Origin: Hyphomicrobiaceae bacterium
Lineage (GTDB): Bacteria; Pseudomonadota; Alphaproteobacteria; Rhizobiales; Hyphomicrobiaceae
Direction of reading: 5' to 3'
Assembly: GCA_020638055.1 (NCBI GenBank)
Contig: JACKJH010000006.1
Span: 1-64,000 of the forward strand
Length of the DNA stretch: 64,000 nucleotides
The translations under genes and the position numbers were made by a program. The notes under the pieces were generated by a model that saw nothing but the letters and a program-made list of their open reading frames with translations, ran no database searches and was not told the origin of the DNA. Shown piece after piece: positions 18,721-27,655 of this stretch. Position 1 is the stretch's first letter; each line of letters opens with the position of its first letter.

Positions 18721-18894
18721 CTTTAGCCCCCCGTACCGTCAATATTTCCAGTGTTACCCTGTGCTACTATACAGCCAGGCTTGACATCCAACAGCACCCA
18801 TCTGGCCTGATAGTCTTGGCGCTATGGCCGCGATGGCACCGGTACGCTAAGCTGCCGCCAAATCGAATCCCATCTGAACCGGAATTAGATCTGC

Positions 18895-19662
18895 ATGTCC
18901 GAACAACCGCAATCTGAAACAACGTCATTCGGCTACCGCGAGGTACCAAAAAACGAGCGCCAAGGTCTCGTCAACGACGTCTTCTCCCGCGTGGCGGAAC
19001 GCTATGACCTGATGAACGACTTGATGTCGGGCGGGCTCCATCGGCTCTGGAAACGCGATTTCCTCAACTGGCTCGCCCCGCCCAAAGGCGACCACGCCTA
19101 CCGGCTGCTGGACGTGGCCGGCGGAACCGGCGACATCGCCCTGCGTTTTGCCGGCATGACCAGTGAACAAGCCACCGCCGTCATATGCGACATCAATCCT
19201 CAAATGCTCGACGTTGGTCAACGTCGCGTCAATGATGCTGGGATGGCCCACCGCATTGAGTGCGTGGAAGGTAATGCCGAAGCGCTGCCGTTCGACGACA
19301 AATCGTTCAACGCCTATACGATTGCGTTCGGCATCCGCAACGTAACTAACATCGACAAGGCATTAAGCGAAGCCTACCGCGTTCTCAAAACCGGTGGACG
19401 CTTCATGTGTCTGGAGTTCTCCGAAGTAACGGTGCCTGTGCTCGACAGACTGTATGAGTTCCATTCCTTCCAGGTCATTCCCCTCCTGGGAAAGATCGCC
19501 GCAGGAGACGACCAACCCTACCAATATCTCGTGGAATCGATCCGCAAGTTCCCCAAGCAGGAAGCCTTCGCCGAAATGATCCGCGCCGCAGGCTTTGAGC
19601 GCGTCACCTACCGCAACCTGACCGGCGGCGTCGCAGCCATGCATTCTGGCTGGAAAATCTGA
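18895..19662 (+). CDS. ubiE: ubiquinone/menaquinone biosynthesis methyltransferase
   Basis: UbiE methylates 2-polyprenyl-6-methoxy-1,4-benzoquinol during ubiquinone synthesis (and demethylmenaquinone in organisms that make it), using S-adenosylmethionine. The 255-residue product shows VFSRVAERYDLMNDLMSGGLHRLWK, the SAM site LLDVAGGTGDIALRF, and the family signatures AFGIRNVTNIDKAL and RVLKTGGRFMCLEFSEV. The C-terminus YRNLTGGVAAMHSGWKI is the usual family ending. It lies downstream of mutM, as in many alphaproteobacteria, but the usual partner ubiB does not follow. The gene ends in a bidirectional terminator shared with the FmdB gene. Confidence 0.97.
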   Translation: MSEQPQSETTSFGYREVPKNERQGLVNDVFSRVAERYDLMNDLMSGGLHRLWKRDFLNWLAPPKGDHAYRLLDVAGGTGDIALRFAGMTSEQATAVICDINPQMLDVGQRRVNDAGMAHRIECVEGNAEALPFDDKSFNAYTIAFGIRNVTNIDKALSEAYRVLKTGGRFMCLEFSEVTVPVLDRLYEFHSFQVIPLLGKIAAGDDQPYQYLVESIRKFPKQEAFAEMIRAAGFERVTYRNLTGGVAAMHSGWKI

Positions 19663-19669
19663 AACAAAA

Positions 19670-19694
19670 AACGGCACGTTGGGTTCGTGCCGTT
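19670..19694. terminator. bidirectional terminator between ubiE and the FmdB gene
   Basis: AACGGCACG and CGTGCCGTT pair perfectly around a 7-bp loop. The left flank is a run of A (19665-19670), which gives a T run on the minus strand. It lies between two convergent genes. Confidence 0.75.
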
Positions 19695-19725
19695 CTCGCA
19701 TGTGCTTATTTTGAAACTGGCGCTG

Positions 19726-19947
19726 TCAGCCGCAACCACACGCACCACCACCGCAGGTGTGTCCGCCCCCTCCACCACCGGAAAACGATCCAAAGTCGTC
19801 GTCACCCTTGCCCGGCGAAGCAATGCGGGCAAGCTGCTGCGTCAGGTCGGTGCTCGCGCATGACGGACACTCAGGCGTATCGAATGAGCGCACCAGCGTC
19901 TCAAACTCCTTACCGCATGCGTTGCAGTGAAAACCATAAATTGGCAT
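19726..19947 (-). CDS. FmdB-family zinc ribbon protein
   Basis: This 73-residue protein begins MPIYGFHCNACGKEFE and has a zinc ribbon formed by CNAC and CPSC, the FmdB/CxxC regulatory protein pattern. The C-terminus is Gly-rich with extra cysteines (GGGGGGHTCGGGACGCG), a common variant in alphaproteobacteria. FmdB was first linked to formamidase regulation in Methylophilus, but most family members have no proven role. The first residues after Met fix the start at 19947. Confidence 0.93.
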   Translation of the reverse strand: MPIYGFHCNACGKEFETLVRSFDTPECPSCASTDLTQQLARIASPGKGDDDFGSFSGGGGGGHTCGGGACGCG

Positions 19948-20319
19948 CGCTTATTATCCTTGACGAGTATCCTGCAGACCCGTTCGTAAATTGCTGCATT
20001 CTCTGAGCCGAACCGGCCGACCCTGAAACTGCATATGTTCAAAAGGGCGGAGACTTTAACCCCTCGCACTATCAATAGTAGTACCGCGCCCTCGTAGCAA
20101 TCCTTCCCCGCAGCCCTGGCAAACGCTCCTCATCACAACCCATTCAAAGCACAGGCAACGCGTGCGCACTAAACTGAGACCGCGAACTTTTCGCGCTCTC
20201 GACCGGTCCCAAAAGCTGCAAATTCATGGCAATCAGGCCTTCTATTGCAACAGTGAAGCATAAGCGAATCAGTTATGAAAAAAGGAAAGAATGAGAACTG
20301 ACCATCAGGGGAACGTGGC
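19948..20319. other. divergent intergenic region, no gene seen
   Basis: This 372-bp stretch lies between the leftward FmdB gene and the rightward outer membrane protein gene. Several short frames occur, but none has protein-like features. Promoters for both genes should be here. Confidence 0.5.
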
Positions 20320-21063
20320 ATGGCAAAGTCTTCAACAACAAAAAAGATTGAGCTTTGCGCAATGAGGGTCTGCCTGGGTTTGGCAATTCTGACCTGCGCC
20401 ACGCCTCCAAGTGATGCGCAAGAACCAGGTCCAACGGCATCCGCCTCAAACCAACTGCGATGGAGCGGGCTGTATATCGGTGCATATGCAGGCGGCATGT
20501 ACATTGATACCGACCAGTATTCCCCCGCCCAACTGACCTTCGGTGGCTACAGTGCCGGCACCTACGGTGGGGATCATTTTCTCGGCGGCCTTCAGGCTGG
20601 ATACGATCTTCAATTTGGCAACCTGCTGCTCGGTGTCGGCCTCGATCTCGGCTTTGTCTCATCCGGCAAGGATAGCTTTTTGAAAGTTGATGAGGTGATC
20701 GCCACGCAAACCAGATTTCTTTCCACCTTCACTGGACGGGTCGGCTATCTACTCTCCCCCGCGATGCTTGTTTATGCACGCGGTGGTCTGGCTTTGGCCC
20801 GCATGCGTTACACCAGCGTGGATGAGCGGTGGAATTTGGTCGCCGACGATGTCGACGAGACACGCGTTGGCTACACGTTGGGTGTTGGAAGCGAAATGCT
20901 GCTTGCCAACAACTGGACCATCTTCGCTGAATTCCAGTACATGCGGTTTAATGACGACACGTCAACGTTCGATTATGGCGAGCAATCCTACCCAACCCGG
21001 TGGACATACGACTACGATCACACACTCAAGATGGCGACCATGGGAATACGCTACCGTTTTTAG
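20320..21063 (+). CDS. outer membrane beta-barrel protein (Omp25/OmpA-barrel-like)
   Basis: This 247-residue protein has a signal peptide (hydrophobic part MRVCLGLAILTCATPPSDA) and an eight-stranded barrel pattern as in alphaproteobacterial porin-family proteins. Typical strands are WSGLYIGAYAGG, LGGLQAGYDLQFGNLLLGVG, STFTGRVGYLLSPAMLVYARGGLALA and GYTLGVGSEMLLANNWTIFAEFQYM. The last residue is Phe in MGIRYRF, the usual signal for outer membrane assembly. The function in Hyphomicrobiales is often structural or surface-related. Tyr and Asp are frequent in the loops. A degenerate repeat follows the gene. Confidence 0.88.
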   Translation: MAKSSTTKKIELCAMRVCLGLAILTCATPPSDAQEPGPTASASNQLRWSGLYIGAYAGGMYIDTDQYSPAQLTFGGYSAGTYGGDHFLGGLQAGYDLQFGNLLLGVGLDLGFVSSGKDSFLKVDEVIATQTRFLSTFTGRVGYLLSPAMLVYARGGLALARMRYTSVDERWNLVADDVDETRVGYTLGVGSEMLLANNWTIFAEFQYMRFNDDTSTFDYGEQSYPTRWTYDYDHTLKMATMGIRYRF

Positions 21064-21070
21064 AAGATGT

Positions 21071-21168
21071 TTAGCTGAAGTGCGCGCCGGTTCAGCGTGA
21101 GAAACATGCTCGAATTGAAAGCATTGAGGACATTATCGATTCCATGCTACGTCAACGCGCTCTAACAG
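21071..21168. repeat. degenerate relative of the family I repeat
   Basis: The segment keeps GAAGTG, CGCCGGTTC, a GAAACATGC-like stretch, GATTCCATG and the end GCGCTCTAAC in the same order as the family I elements, but with many changes. A similar decayed segment occurs at about 34477-34540. Relationship to family I is inferred from this shared order. Confidence 0.4.
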
Positions 21169-21328
21169 CCTCCTTGCACCCCATTGAATGACAAGCTTTG
21201 ATGCATGTGAAGCGCGAAAGTCCGCATATTAAAATTCTAACCTTGACGGCGAGCATTTTACGGCGGCCAACAGTGGGCAGGAAATGCGCACGCGTTGTCC
21301 TGAAATGGCGTTCGCAACGGTGAAATGA

Positions 21329-21718
21329 ATGTCTGATCGAGTGCTACGCAACACACTCTATTTCACCTTTTTCTATAACCTGATGGGCTTCGTCACCTTC
21401 ATCGCGCCACAGCGCTTTGGCGGAGTGGCGGGCCTGCCATATGACGTACCGTTTTTATATAACGGCTTCATCGCCTTCAATATATTGTTGTTCGGGATTG
21501 TCGGTTTGTGGCAGGCGCGCCAAACGGTCATGAACGCTCCGGTGCTCGTGATCTTTGGAATAAGCAAGATCACATTTTGCGGGCTGATGCTGGTATCCTG
21601 GATTGGCGGCGACGTGGCATTGCCAGGCTTCCTGATGAGCCTTGTCGACTTTGCGATGGGCCTCATCTTCCTTCAGGGTGCGCGCAACGCGCCTAGTGGC
21701 CTGTCGCGCCAAAATTGA
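21329..21718 (+). CDS. four-segment membrane protein whose C-terminus comes from a repeat
   Basis: This 129-residue protein has four likely membrane segments, with stretches such as LYFTFFYNLMGFVTFI, FIAFNILLFGIVGLW and FLMSLVDFAMGLIFL. I do not assign a named family. The final residues, after the segment GARNAP, are read from a family II repeat: the first CTAG of the repeat begins within the Pro-Ser codons and the TGA stop lies inside the repeat at 21716-21718. The native C-terminus was therefore probably replaced on insertion. There is little to indicate function, and no co-directional partner lies nearby. Confidence 0.7.
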   Translation: MSDRVLRNTLYFTFFYNLMGFVTFIAPQRFGGVAGLPYDVPFLYNGFIAFNILLFGIVGLWQARQTVMNAPVLVIFGISKITFCGLMLVSWIGGDVALPGFLMSLVDFAMGLIFLQGARNAPSGLSRQN

Positions 21719-21859
21719 AACATAGCCGCCGCCGCTGCGATTTTGGCGCGACATGAAGGCCACTAGCAAAATCATTGGCCTAGTGTGGTGTTTATCGCGC
21801 CTTAGTTGATACCCAGCATATGCCGCAACATCGATCAACTAAGGCGCGACGCCACACTA
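21693..21859. repeat. double-hairpin repeat, family II, copy B
   Basis: This 167-bp copy matches the one at 13493-13659 closely, with the same two palindromes and the same spacer CAAAATCATTGG. Hairpin 1 spans 21693-21766 and hairpin 2 spans 21780-21859. Both palindromes here have CTAG at both ends. Changes cluster in the loops, while arms are kept (for instance CGCGCCTTAGTTGAT against ATCAACTAAGGCGCG). Confidence 0.88.
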
Positions 21860-21906
21860 GCACACCACGCTGAAGCATCGCGCATGAAGCGATAGGGAAC
21901 ACAACG

Positions 21907-22698
21907 TCACCGCGGACGCACCGCAACCACGGTCGCGTTGTCCTGATGCGGCTCACGCATCTGCTCGACCTCGCGGATAAGCGCGGCAGCAACCGCGTCT
22001 GCACCTTCACTGGCGAACGCCATAACGATCCGCGCAATCTCTGATTTTTCAAGAGTATGCAAACCATCGCTCGCCAGGATGACATAATCACCCGCAGCGA
22101 GCTTCAACGGTCGCCGCGAAATGTCCACCAGATCAAGTTCATCACCCGTCACCGCAGAACGAAGCATATGGCGCCGCGGGTCGTGGCGTGCCTCCTCCTC
22201 AGACATGTGGCCGGCAGCAACCAGCCTGTCGAGTTCCGGCGCCAAAGAATGATCCTCATTGAGCAACGCGATCTCGCCAGCGCGATAAAGCAGTAGCGGA
22301 CTGTCTCCCACACTGACCCATTCCACACCATCAGGTCCGAAGTTGGTTCCAATGACGGTCGAACCCATGCCCGACAACATCGGGTTCTCTGCCACCTTTT
22401 TCGCCACCGCCGCGTTTGCTTTCTTCAACGCCGCAATGAGCCGATCGGGAATTGGACCGTTCAGGGTGGCACAGGCCTCAAGGAAATTCTCGCAAACCAT
22501 GCGGCTCGCCAACGCACCACCCGTGTGCCCTCCCATGCCATCAGCAAGGACAGCAATGAGGCGACCTCCACCAGCATCGGCGGCAGGTGCAGCGGGCGCA
22601 ACGGACACGCCGTGGCCGCCCGGCCAGACCGCCGAGGAATCTTCCTGATAATGGCGCGCACCTTGCGTTTGGCAGCGCGCAAATTCGTAGTCCGACAT
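21907..22698 (-). CDS. PP2C-type Ser/Thr protein phosphatase
   Basis: This 263-residue protein shows the metal-dependent PPM pattern: an N-terminal ARHYQEDSSAVW segment (motif 1), the metal-binding LAVLADGMGGHTGGALAS, GSTVIGTNFG and VSVGDSPLLLYRAGEIALLNEDHS, then DYVILASDGLHT with a metal-ligand Asp and the closing QDNATVVAV. It removes phosphate from Ser and Thr residues in the cytoplasm. Its ATG overlaps the FHA gene stop as TGATG, so the two are translationally coupled. With the FHA protein and the divergent kinase it forms a phosphorylation switch. The module resembles Ppp-Fha-Ppk sets of type VI secretion systems, but no secretion genes are visible here. Confidence 0.93.
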   Translation of the reverse strand: MSDYEFARCQTQGARHYQEDSSAVWPGGHGVSVAPAAPAADAGGGRLIAVLADGMGGHTGGALASRMVCENFLEACATLNGPIPDRLIAALKKANAAVAKKVAENPMLSGMGSTVIGTNFGPDGVEWVSVGDSPLLLYRAGEIALLNEDHSLAPELDRLVAAGHMSEEEARHDPRRHMLRSAVTGDELDLVDISRRPLKLAAGDYVILASDGLHTLEKSEIARIVMAFASEGADAVAAALIREVEQMREPHQDNATVVAVRPR

Positions 22699-23603
22699 CA
22701 ATCCTTGACTTCTGCCAACTCCGCCCAATCGAAATCTGGACCACAGAAAGGTACGAACACCAACTGCGTCCGCCCAACAGTTATCACATCCATGTGCGCC
22801 AGTTCGACTGCGCCGGTAGGTCTCTTGTCATTGACCGACACGACATTTGTCTTGGCGAGGTTCGGCACGAACAGAAAGCTGCGGTCCGCCGAATCATAGC
22901 GGATATAGGCTTGCTCTTCCGAAGAAATGGCATCGTCACCGAAATTGATGGAAATCCGCTGACTGGATGCGCGTCCGAGAGTGTTGTTACCCTCAAAAAT
23001 AGGCCTGAAGGCGCCCAGGCCTGGGCCACCGACAACGACAAGCCATCCAACAACGGGGTCCTGCGTAAAGTCGCTCCGCTCCAGCTTCTGGCGGCCGCGT
23101 ACAAGCTGGGTTCTCGCCGCCTCCGTCGCCTCATCCGCCGACGGTCCATCCTTTGCGTTGAGGCGCTCTTTGCCCTTGGCGTCGGAGGATTTGCGCACCA
23201 CCCGCGTCGTTGGCGGCTCGTTGAATTCAACATGCCGCTCCTGCGGCCTCAGCGTCACGCTACCGCGCACCTCACGCGCAGCATCCTCCGCACTTGGTAC
23301 GTTAGGCGCCCGATCCGCCCCCGCTGATAAATTCTTGTCCGCGCTTTTTTCTGTTGCACCTGACGCCATACCTGCCTCCGCTTCACGTATACTTTTAACA
23401 CCACCGGCCGGCTCAACCGGCACCGGTGGTGGCAACACCCCCGCGACCGCAGGTAAAGCGGTGATGCGCGTAGCACCCCCACCCGCACCTGCGTGTCCCG
23501 CCGCTCCGGTATCCTCACGGCTCGCCGCTGCAAGCGCATCCTTCAAGGAACCCAGTAACCCGTGCGCGCGCGATGCAATGTGATCAGATTTCGCCTTCTC
23601 TGG
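22698..23603 (-). CDS. FHA domain protein
   Basis: This protein of about 301 residues has a low-complexity N-terminal two-thirds, rich in Ala, Gly, Pro and charged residues, and a C-terminal forkhead-associated domain at about residues 195-290. The FHA signature parts are FEGNNTLGRASSQRISINFG (Gly-Arg and Ser for phosphothreonine contact), DAISSEEQAYIRYD and the later NVVSVND. FHA domains bind phosphothreonine peptides, so the likely partner is the divergent kinase or its substrates. Start 23603 (MPEKAKSDHI) is chosen over 23639. The gene is upstream of and overlaps the PP2C gene by one base. Confidence 0.85.
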   Translation of the reverse strand, partial: PEKAKSDHIASRAHGLLGSLKDALAAASREDTGAAGHAGAGGGATRITALPAVAGVLPPPVPVEPAGGVKSIREAEAGMASGATEKSADKNLSAGADRAPNVPSAEDAAREVRGSVTLRPQERHVEFNEPPTTRVVRKSSDAKGKERLNAKDGPSADEATEAARTQLVRGRQKLERSDFTQDPVVGWLVVVGGPGLGAFRPIFEGNNTLGRASSQRISINFGDDAISSEEQAYIRYDSADRSFLFVPNLAKTNVVSVNDKRPTGAVELAHMDVITVGRTQLVFVPFCGPDFDWAELAEVKD

Positions 23604-24237
23604 CATGCTCAAAGCCCTCCACTCCCGATCCTTATTCATTCCCGATCATTTGATGACAGCGCTGAACCAGCCGTTCAATTCTGCCAAACACGCCACAAAA
23701 TGCTGATAGGCAAGCACACATTAAACGCTTTGCGCCAAGTTCCTTCGTCTTGACCCTCCAGCGCCGCGCAAACGTCCTCGTGCTGTCGCCGAACCAAAAT
23801 GTAAACGCCTTGGTTTGACCCGCATCACACGGGTAGAATTCATGTCGGTTGACACGTTTCGGAAACTTTCTTGAAGCGGATACCGAAGACAGTTGAGCAT
23901 CACATTGATATGAAATGAAATTCAAAGCCCCATCAATGCCTGCAACGGCAAAGGCAAAATTTCCGGCGGCGCCATTACCGCCGTTTCCCGCGCAGCGATT
24001 GCTCACAGCAGTTCCCCGATTCGCCTTCCTTCTTGCCACCGTGAGGCGCGTTGGCGGCAATACCGTGGCCAACTTTGGGCAAAGGGAAGATTTGTTCATT
24101 ATGGGTTCATCGCCCGCGACGGCGCCACAATTTTGGGGCATGACGGGCTAGGGAGGCACGAATCGACGAAGATGGGTGTCTCGTCATAAGGTGGGGGCGG
24201 CGAGTGCGCGCGGTGCGCAGCGCTAACGACGAGAGCA
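23604..24237. other. divergent promoter region of the kinase/phosphatase module
   Basis: This 634-bp stretch separates the leftward FHA-PP2C operon from the rightward kinase gene. Short frames exist on both strands but have no protein-like features. Both promoters should be within it; no operator could be singled out. Confidence 0.5.
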
Positions 24238-26874
24238 ATGACCAATCTGATCGCGTTACCGACAGGAACCGAACTTGTTGGCGATTACCGCATTGAGCGC
24301 GTTCTCGGTGCAGGTGGCTTTGGTATCACCTACCTTGCTGACGAACTGGCACTCGACCGCCCCGTTACCATCAAGGAATATTTCCCCTCCGACTTTGCCA
24401 CCCGAAGTGGCAGCCATGAAGCCGTGCCTCGTTCGCGGGATTGCTCGAAAGATTATCGCTGGGGTTTGGATCGCTTCATCGAGGAAGCACAGACGCTCGC
24501 ACGGTTTGATCATCCCAACATCGTCCGCGTTTACCGCTATTTCCGCGCCAACAACACCGGCTACATGGTGTTGCATTGGGAAGAGGGTAAGAGCCTCAAG
24601 ACCTGGCTCAAGGAATTGAAGCGCGCCCCGCGCCAGAATGAACTCGACGAGATCATCGCACCGCTGCTCGAAGCGCTGGCCATCATACACAAAGCCGATT
24701 TTCTCCACCGCGACATCGCTCCCGACAACATCATCGTTCGCAAGTCAGGCGCACCGGTCCTGATTGACTTTGGCTCAGCGCGCGGCGAGATCGCGGCGCA
24801 TTCCAAAACGGTCTCTGCACTGGTCAAGCCCGGCTACAGCCCTTACGAGCAATACGCAGAAACAAGCCGCCAACAGGGCCCATGGTCCGACATCTACGCG
24901 CTTGGCGCCACGCTTTATCACGCAGTCACCGGCAAGCGACCGCCAGATGCCCCCTCGCGCATGGTGCACGACGAGATCGTCCCCGCCCGCGAGGCTGCTA
25001 TCAGCGCATACCGCCCAAGCTTTCTCGCTGCGATTGATCGCGCCCTGGCTCTGGAAATCAAGGATCGTCCGCAATCCATTGCTTTGTGGCGTGGCGACTT
25101 GCTGGCACCCGAGCCTCCACGACAGGGCTGGCTTTCCAAGGCTCTCGATCAGAAACGCGAACAAGAAGAAGCTGACGAGCGCCAGCGGCTGGACAAGGCG
25201 CATGCCGCCGCGGTTGCGCAACAAACCACACCACCACCACCTGACATACCGGGTCCGAAGGGCGGCCTGCTCGACTTCCTTGACCGGATGAAGTCGCCCA
25301 AGGAAGCCGCCCGCGAAGCGAAAGACGCCGCCAACGTCAAGCCGGTTTCCGATGCCAAACCAACGCCTGCGGCTGAAAAGCCGGCCGGTCAGGACGCAAC
25401 CCCGACGGTTGCAGAAGAAGCCGCTAATGCAAAGAACCGCCCCGCCGCAGATCAGGCGAGCGCGCCTCAAAAACAAGAGCCAAAATCCCCTCCGAGCGAA
25501 CCCAAAGCCGCTGCCGCCACTTCAGCAGGCGCAACGGTTGCATTAGACCCGGCCGAACGCCCTCGTGGCCTGAAATTCAAAAAGCCCGCATCCAGCAAGG
25601 AGAAGCCGGCCAGAACTGGCAGGAAGGCTGATAAGCCAGTCGTTAAGAAAGAGCCAGATAAGGCACAGGAAAAGGCGCAACAGGCCACTCCCGAAAAAGC
25701 CAAAAACAGCGCACAGCAGGCGGCCAGAGCAGCCAAGGCGGAAATCGTACCGGTCGCCCCACGCCGCGCACCAAAATTATTCACGCGCCAAACCAAGCCC
25801 AAGCCGGTCAAGCCGAGAAAGTCGCGACACCTTCCGCCACTGTTCGCAAAGTTCGCCATTGGCGCATGCGTAGCAACTGCAGCCGTCATGATACAGAACC
25901 GGCTGCCCGAACTGGCAACCGGTGCACATCAGTTTCCCACAGGTTCAATCTCCAGAAACGAAGCAGCACCCGCAAATCCGCAGGTCAAGTCGGTAACTGC
26001 CCACGCAGGCGGTGCCAGCCTCATCCGCTACAGCGCTGATGGTACCCGCATTTACACCGCTGGCACAGATGCCACTTTGAAAGTCTGGCGCGCTGCCAGT
26101 CTGACACTCATACGCTCTATACCGCTCGATGGCGGCGCAGCCACCGCACTCACCGTCAAGGGCGACATGGCATTGACCGGCCACACCGATGGCCGCATTT
26201 CGCTTTGGGACACGGCAACCGCACGAAAACGGACAACCTTTCACCGCAACGAAGCAGACGTCTGGTCGCTCGCATTCACCGGCGTCGCCGATCAGTTCCT
26301 GGCCGCCACCCACGATTGGAAGGTCACGCTTTGGGACACCGCAAATAACACTGACCCGATACATGTTTTCAATGGCCACGAAAACGCTGTGCAGGCACTT
26401 GCCACATCCCCGGAACTTTCACTTGCGGCATCCGGTGGAGCCGACAGAACCGTAAAGCTGTGGAACCTGAAGTCTCTTGATCTTGTGCGCACGTATCGGG
26501 GACCTAGGGATTTCATCACCTCGGTTGCTATTTCACCTGATGGCAAACACCTGGCAGCCTCCAGCCTTGACGGCTCCATCAGGCTTTGGAGCACCAATTC
26601 CAGGCGCCAGAACCGCCGCTTTACCGGCCATCAAGGCGCCGTCAACCAGGTCGCTTTTGCACCTGACAGCAAGCACCTTGTCTCCGCTGGCCGCGACGGC
26701 ACCGTTCGTCTGTGGGATATTGGCAAACGCCGCGCAATCCGTGCCTACACGGGACATACCGGAGAAGTGAAGGCAGCACGCTTCTCACCCGACGGCAAAC
26801 ATTTGGCCAGCGTTGGCTCTGATGGCACATTGCGATTATGGCGAGTGCCCACATCCTTCAGCGCCGGCAGTTGA
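24238..26874 (+). CDS. membrane Ser/Thr protein kinase with C-terminal WD40 repeats
   Basis: This 878-residue protein starts with a Hanks-type kinase domain: glycine loop GAGGFG at 24-29, ATP-binding Lys46 in TIKEYFP, catalytic loop HRDIAPDN at 157-164 and DFG at 177-179. The Lys usual after HRDI or HRDL is replaced by Ala (HRDIAPDN), a variant seen in a proteobacterial kinase subfamily. A long linker rich in Lys, Ala and Pro follows, then one membrane segment near residues 535-553 (LFAKFAIGACVATAAVMI). The C-terminal part, from about 580, is a WD40 propeller with repeats ending in WDI, WDTA, LWNL and LWS. This places the propeller in the periplasm. It is divergent from the FHA-PP2C operon and probably reversibly modified by it. 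Confidence 0.92.
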   Translation: MTNLIALPTGTELVGDYRIERVLGAGGFGITYLADELALDRPVTIKEYFPSDFATRSGSHEAVPRSRDCSKDYRWGLDRFIEEAQTLARFDHPNIVRVYRYFRANNTGYMVLHWEEGKSLKTWLKELKRAPRQNELDEIIAPLLEALAIIHKADFLHRDIAPDNIIVRKSGAPVLIDFGSARGEIAAHSKTVSALVKPGYSPYEQYAETSRQQGPWSDIYALGATLYHAVTGKRPPDAPSRMVHDEIVPAREAAISAYRPSFLAAIDRALALEIKDRPQSIALWRGDLLAPEPPRQGWLSKALDQKREQEEADERQRLDKAHAAAVAQQTTPPPPDIPGPKGGLLDFLDRMKSPKEAAREAKDAANVKPVSDAKPTPAAEKPAGQDATPTVAEEAANAKNRPAADQASAPQKQEPKSPPSEPKAAAATSAGATVALDPAERPRGLKFKKPASSKEKPARTGRKADKPVVKKEPDKAQEKAQQATPEKAKNSAQQAARAAKAEIVPVAPRRAPKLFTRQTKPKPVKPRKSRHLPPLFAKFAIGACVATAAVMIQNRLPELATGAHQFPTGSISRNEAAPANPQVKSVTAHAGGASLIRYSADGTRIYTAGTDATLKVWRAASLTLIRSIPLDGGAATALTVKGDMALTGHTDGRISLWDTATARKRTTFHRNEADVWSLAFTGVADQFLAATHDWKVTLWDTANNTDPIHVFNGHENAVQALATSPELSLAASGGADRTVKLWNLKSLDLVRTYRGPRDFITSVAISPDGKHLAASSLDGSIRLWSTNSRRQNRRFTGHQGAVNQVAFAPDSKHLVSAGRDGTVRLWDIGKRRAIRAYTGHTGEVKAARFSPDGKHLASVGSDGTLRLWRVPTSFSAGS

Positions 26875-26970
26875 GCCTTTGCCTTTGTCTGCTCAATCAA
26901 CGCTGAACGAAGCCCGCCACTGCGCCCGCTTCACGTCGTGCGCAATAAACAGTCCACACGTCGCACGACG

Positions 26971-27077
26971 CTCTAGAACGCATTCCGACCCGATGGAACG
27001 GGATCAGCGCTCTAGCTTTTTGTTTGGTCGCATTTTCTGCAGCGAACCGGTATCCGCATCCTCGCAAAATGCTCTAA
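26971..27077. repeat. RIME-like repeat, family I, copy 3
   Basis: This 107-bp copy starts CTCTAGAACGCATTCCGAC and ends AAATGCTCTAA. Its right end provides the TAG stop codon (27074-27076) of the TPR gene on the minus strand. It lies between convergent genes. Confidence 0.85.
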
Positions 27078-27655
27078 CCAGCAGCCCGTGCAATGTGCCG
27101 CGCGAGGTCGTCATAAGCAGCGCAGGTGGTGCCGCAGCGACTTGCAATTTCGCCAAGCTGTTTACGCGCTGCGACTTTGTCACCCACCGATAAAAAGGCC
27201 TCACCAAGATAAGCGCGCGCCACCACATTGTTTGGATCAAGCGCCAGAGCCTTACGATAAGAAGGAAAAGCGCCAGCTACATTGCCGGCCTTTCGCGTTG
27301 CAAAACCGATATATGTGAACGTCCGTGTGTCAGGCGACTTCACCGCATTGAGATAGACGAGAGCTTGGTCATATCTCCCGAGCCGCGCCATCCAGTAACC
27401 GGCATAAAACAATTCCGAATCGGAAAGCTTTTGCGCGACAGGACCGACGCATTTGGTCCAGGCGGGCGTCCCCTTTGACAGGCTGTCACAGGCACCCACA
27501 GGGCCCAGGTCTTTGCCTGCCATGGAAGAACTGGTTCCCAGAATCGCCAAACCGCACGTCACAAAAAGGGCCAGTACACCTGAACATGTTATTCGTCTGA
27601 TGGAGCTCGCTCGAACACCTGAAGCATCGTGGAAAATCTTTTCAACCGCTCGCAT
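27074..27655 (-). CDS. exported TPR-repeat protein
   Basis: The product is 193 residues from the ATG at 27655, which has AAGGAG 8 bp upstream; an ATG two codons earlier is too near to it. A signal-like hydrophobic segment (SGVLALFVTCGLAILGTSS) is preceded by a basic N-terminus. Two or three tetratricopeptide repeats follow, including ELFYAGYWMARLGRYDQALV, FTYIGFATRKAGNVAGAFPSY and VARAYLGEAFLSVGDKVAAR. Paired cysteines near the C-terminus (RCGTTC) may form a disulfide in the periplasm. TPR proteins bind other proteins; no partner is known. It converges on the kinase gene, and its stop codon lies in a repeat. Confidence 0.82.
   Translation of the reverse strand: MRAVEKIFHDASGVRASSIRRITCSGVLALFVTCGLAILGTSSSMAGKDLGPVGACDSLSKGTPAWTKCVGPVAQKLSDSELFYAGYWMARLGRYDQALVYLNAVKSPDTRTFTYIGFATRKAGNVAGAFPSYRKALALDPNNVVARAYLGEAFLSVGDKVAARKQLGEIASRCGTTCAAYDDLARHIARAAG

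Noticed and set aside
18781..18814. A possible sigma-70 promoter for ubiE starting TTGACA
   Set aside because: The best -10 candidates are at spacings of 19-22 bp, outside the usual range, so the site was not listed.
23632..24141. A 169-codon minus-strand frame upstream of the kinase gene
   Set aside because: No domain, no ribosome binding site and no consistent hydrophobic or repeat pattern; it lies in the space needed for two promoters.
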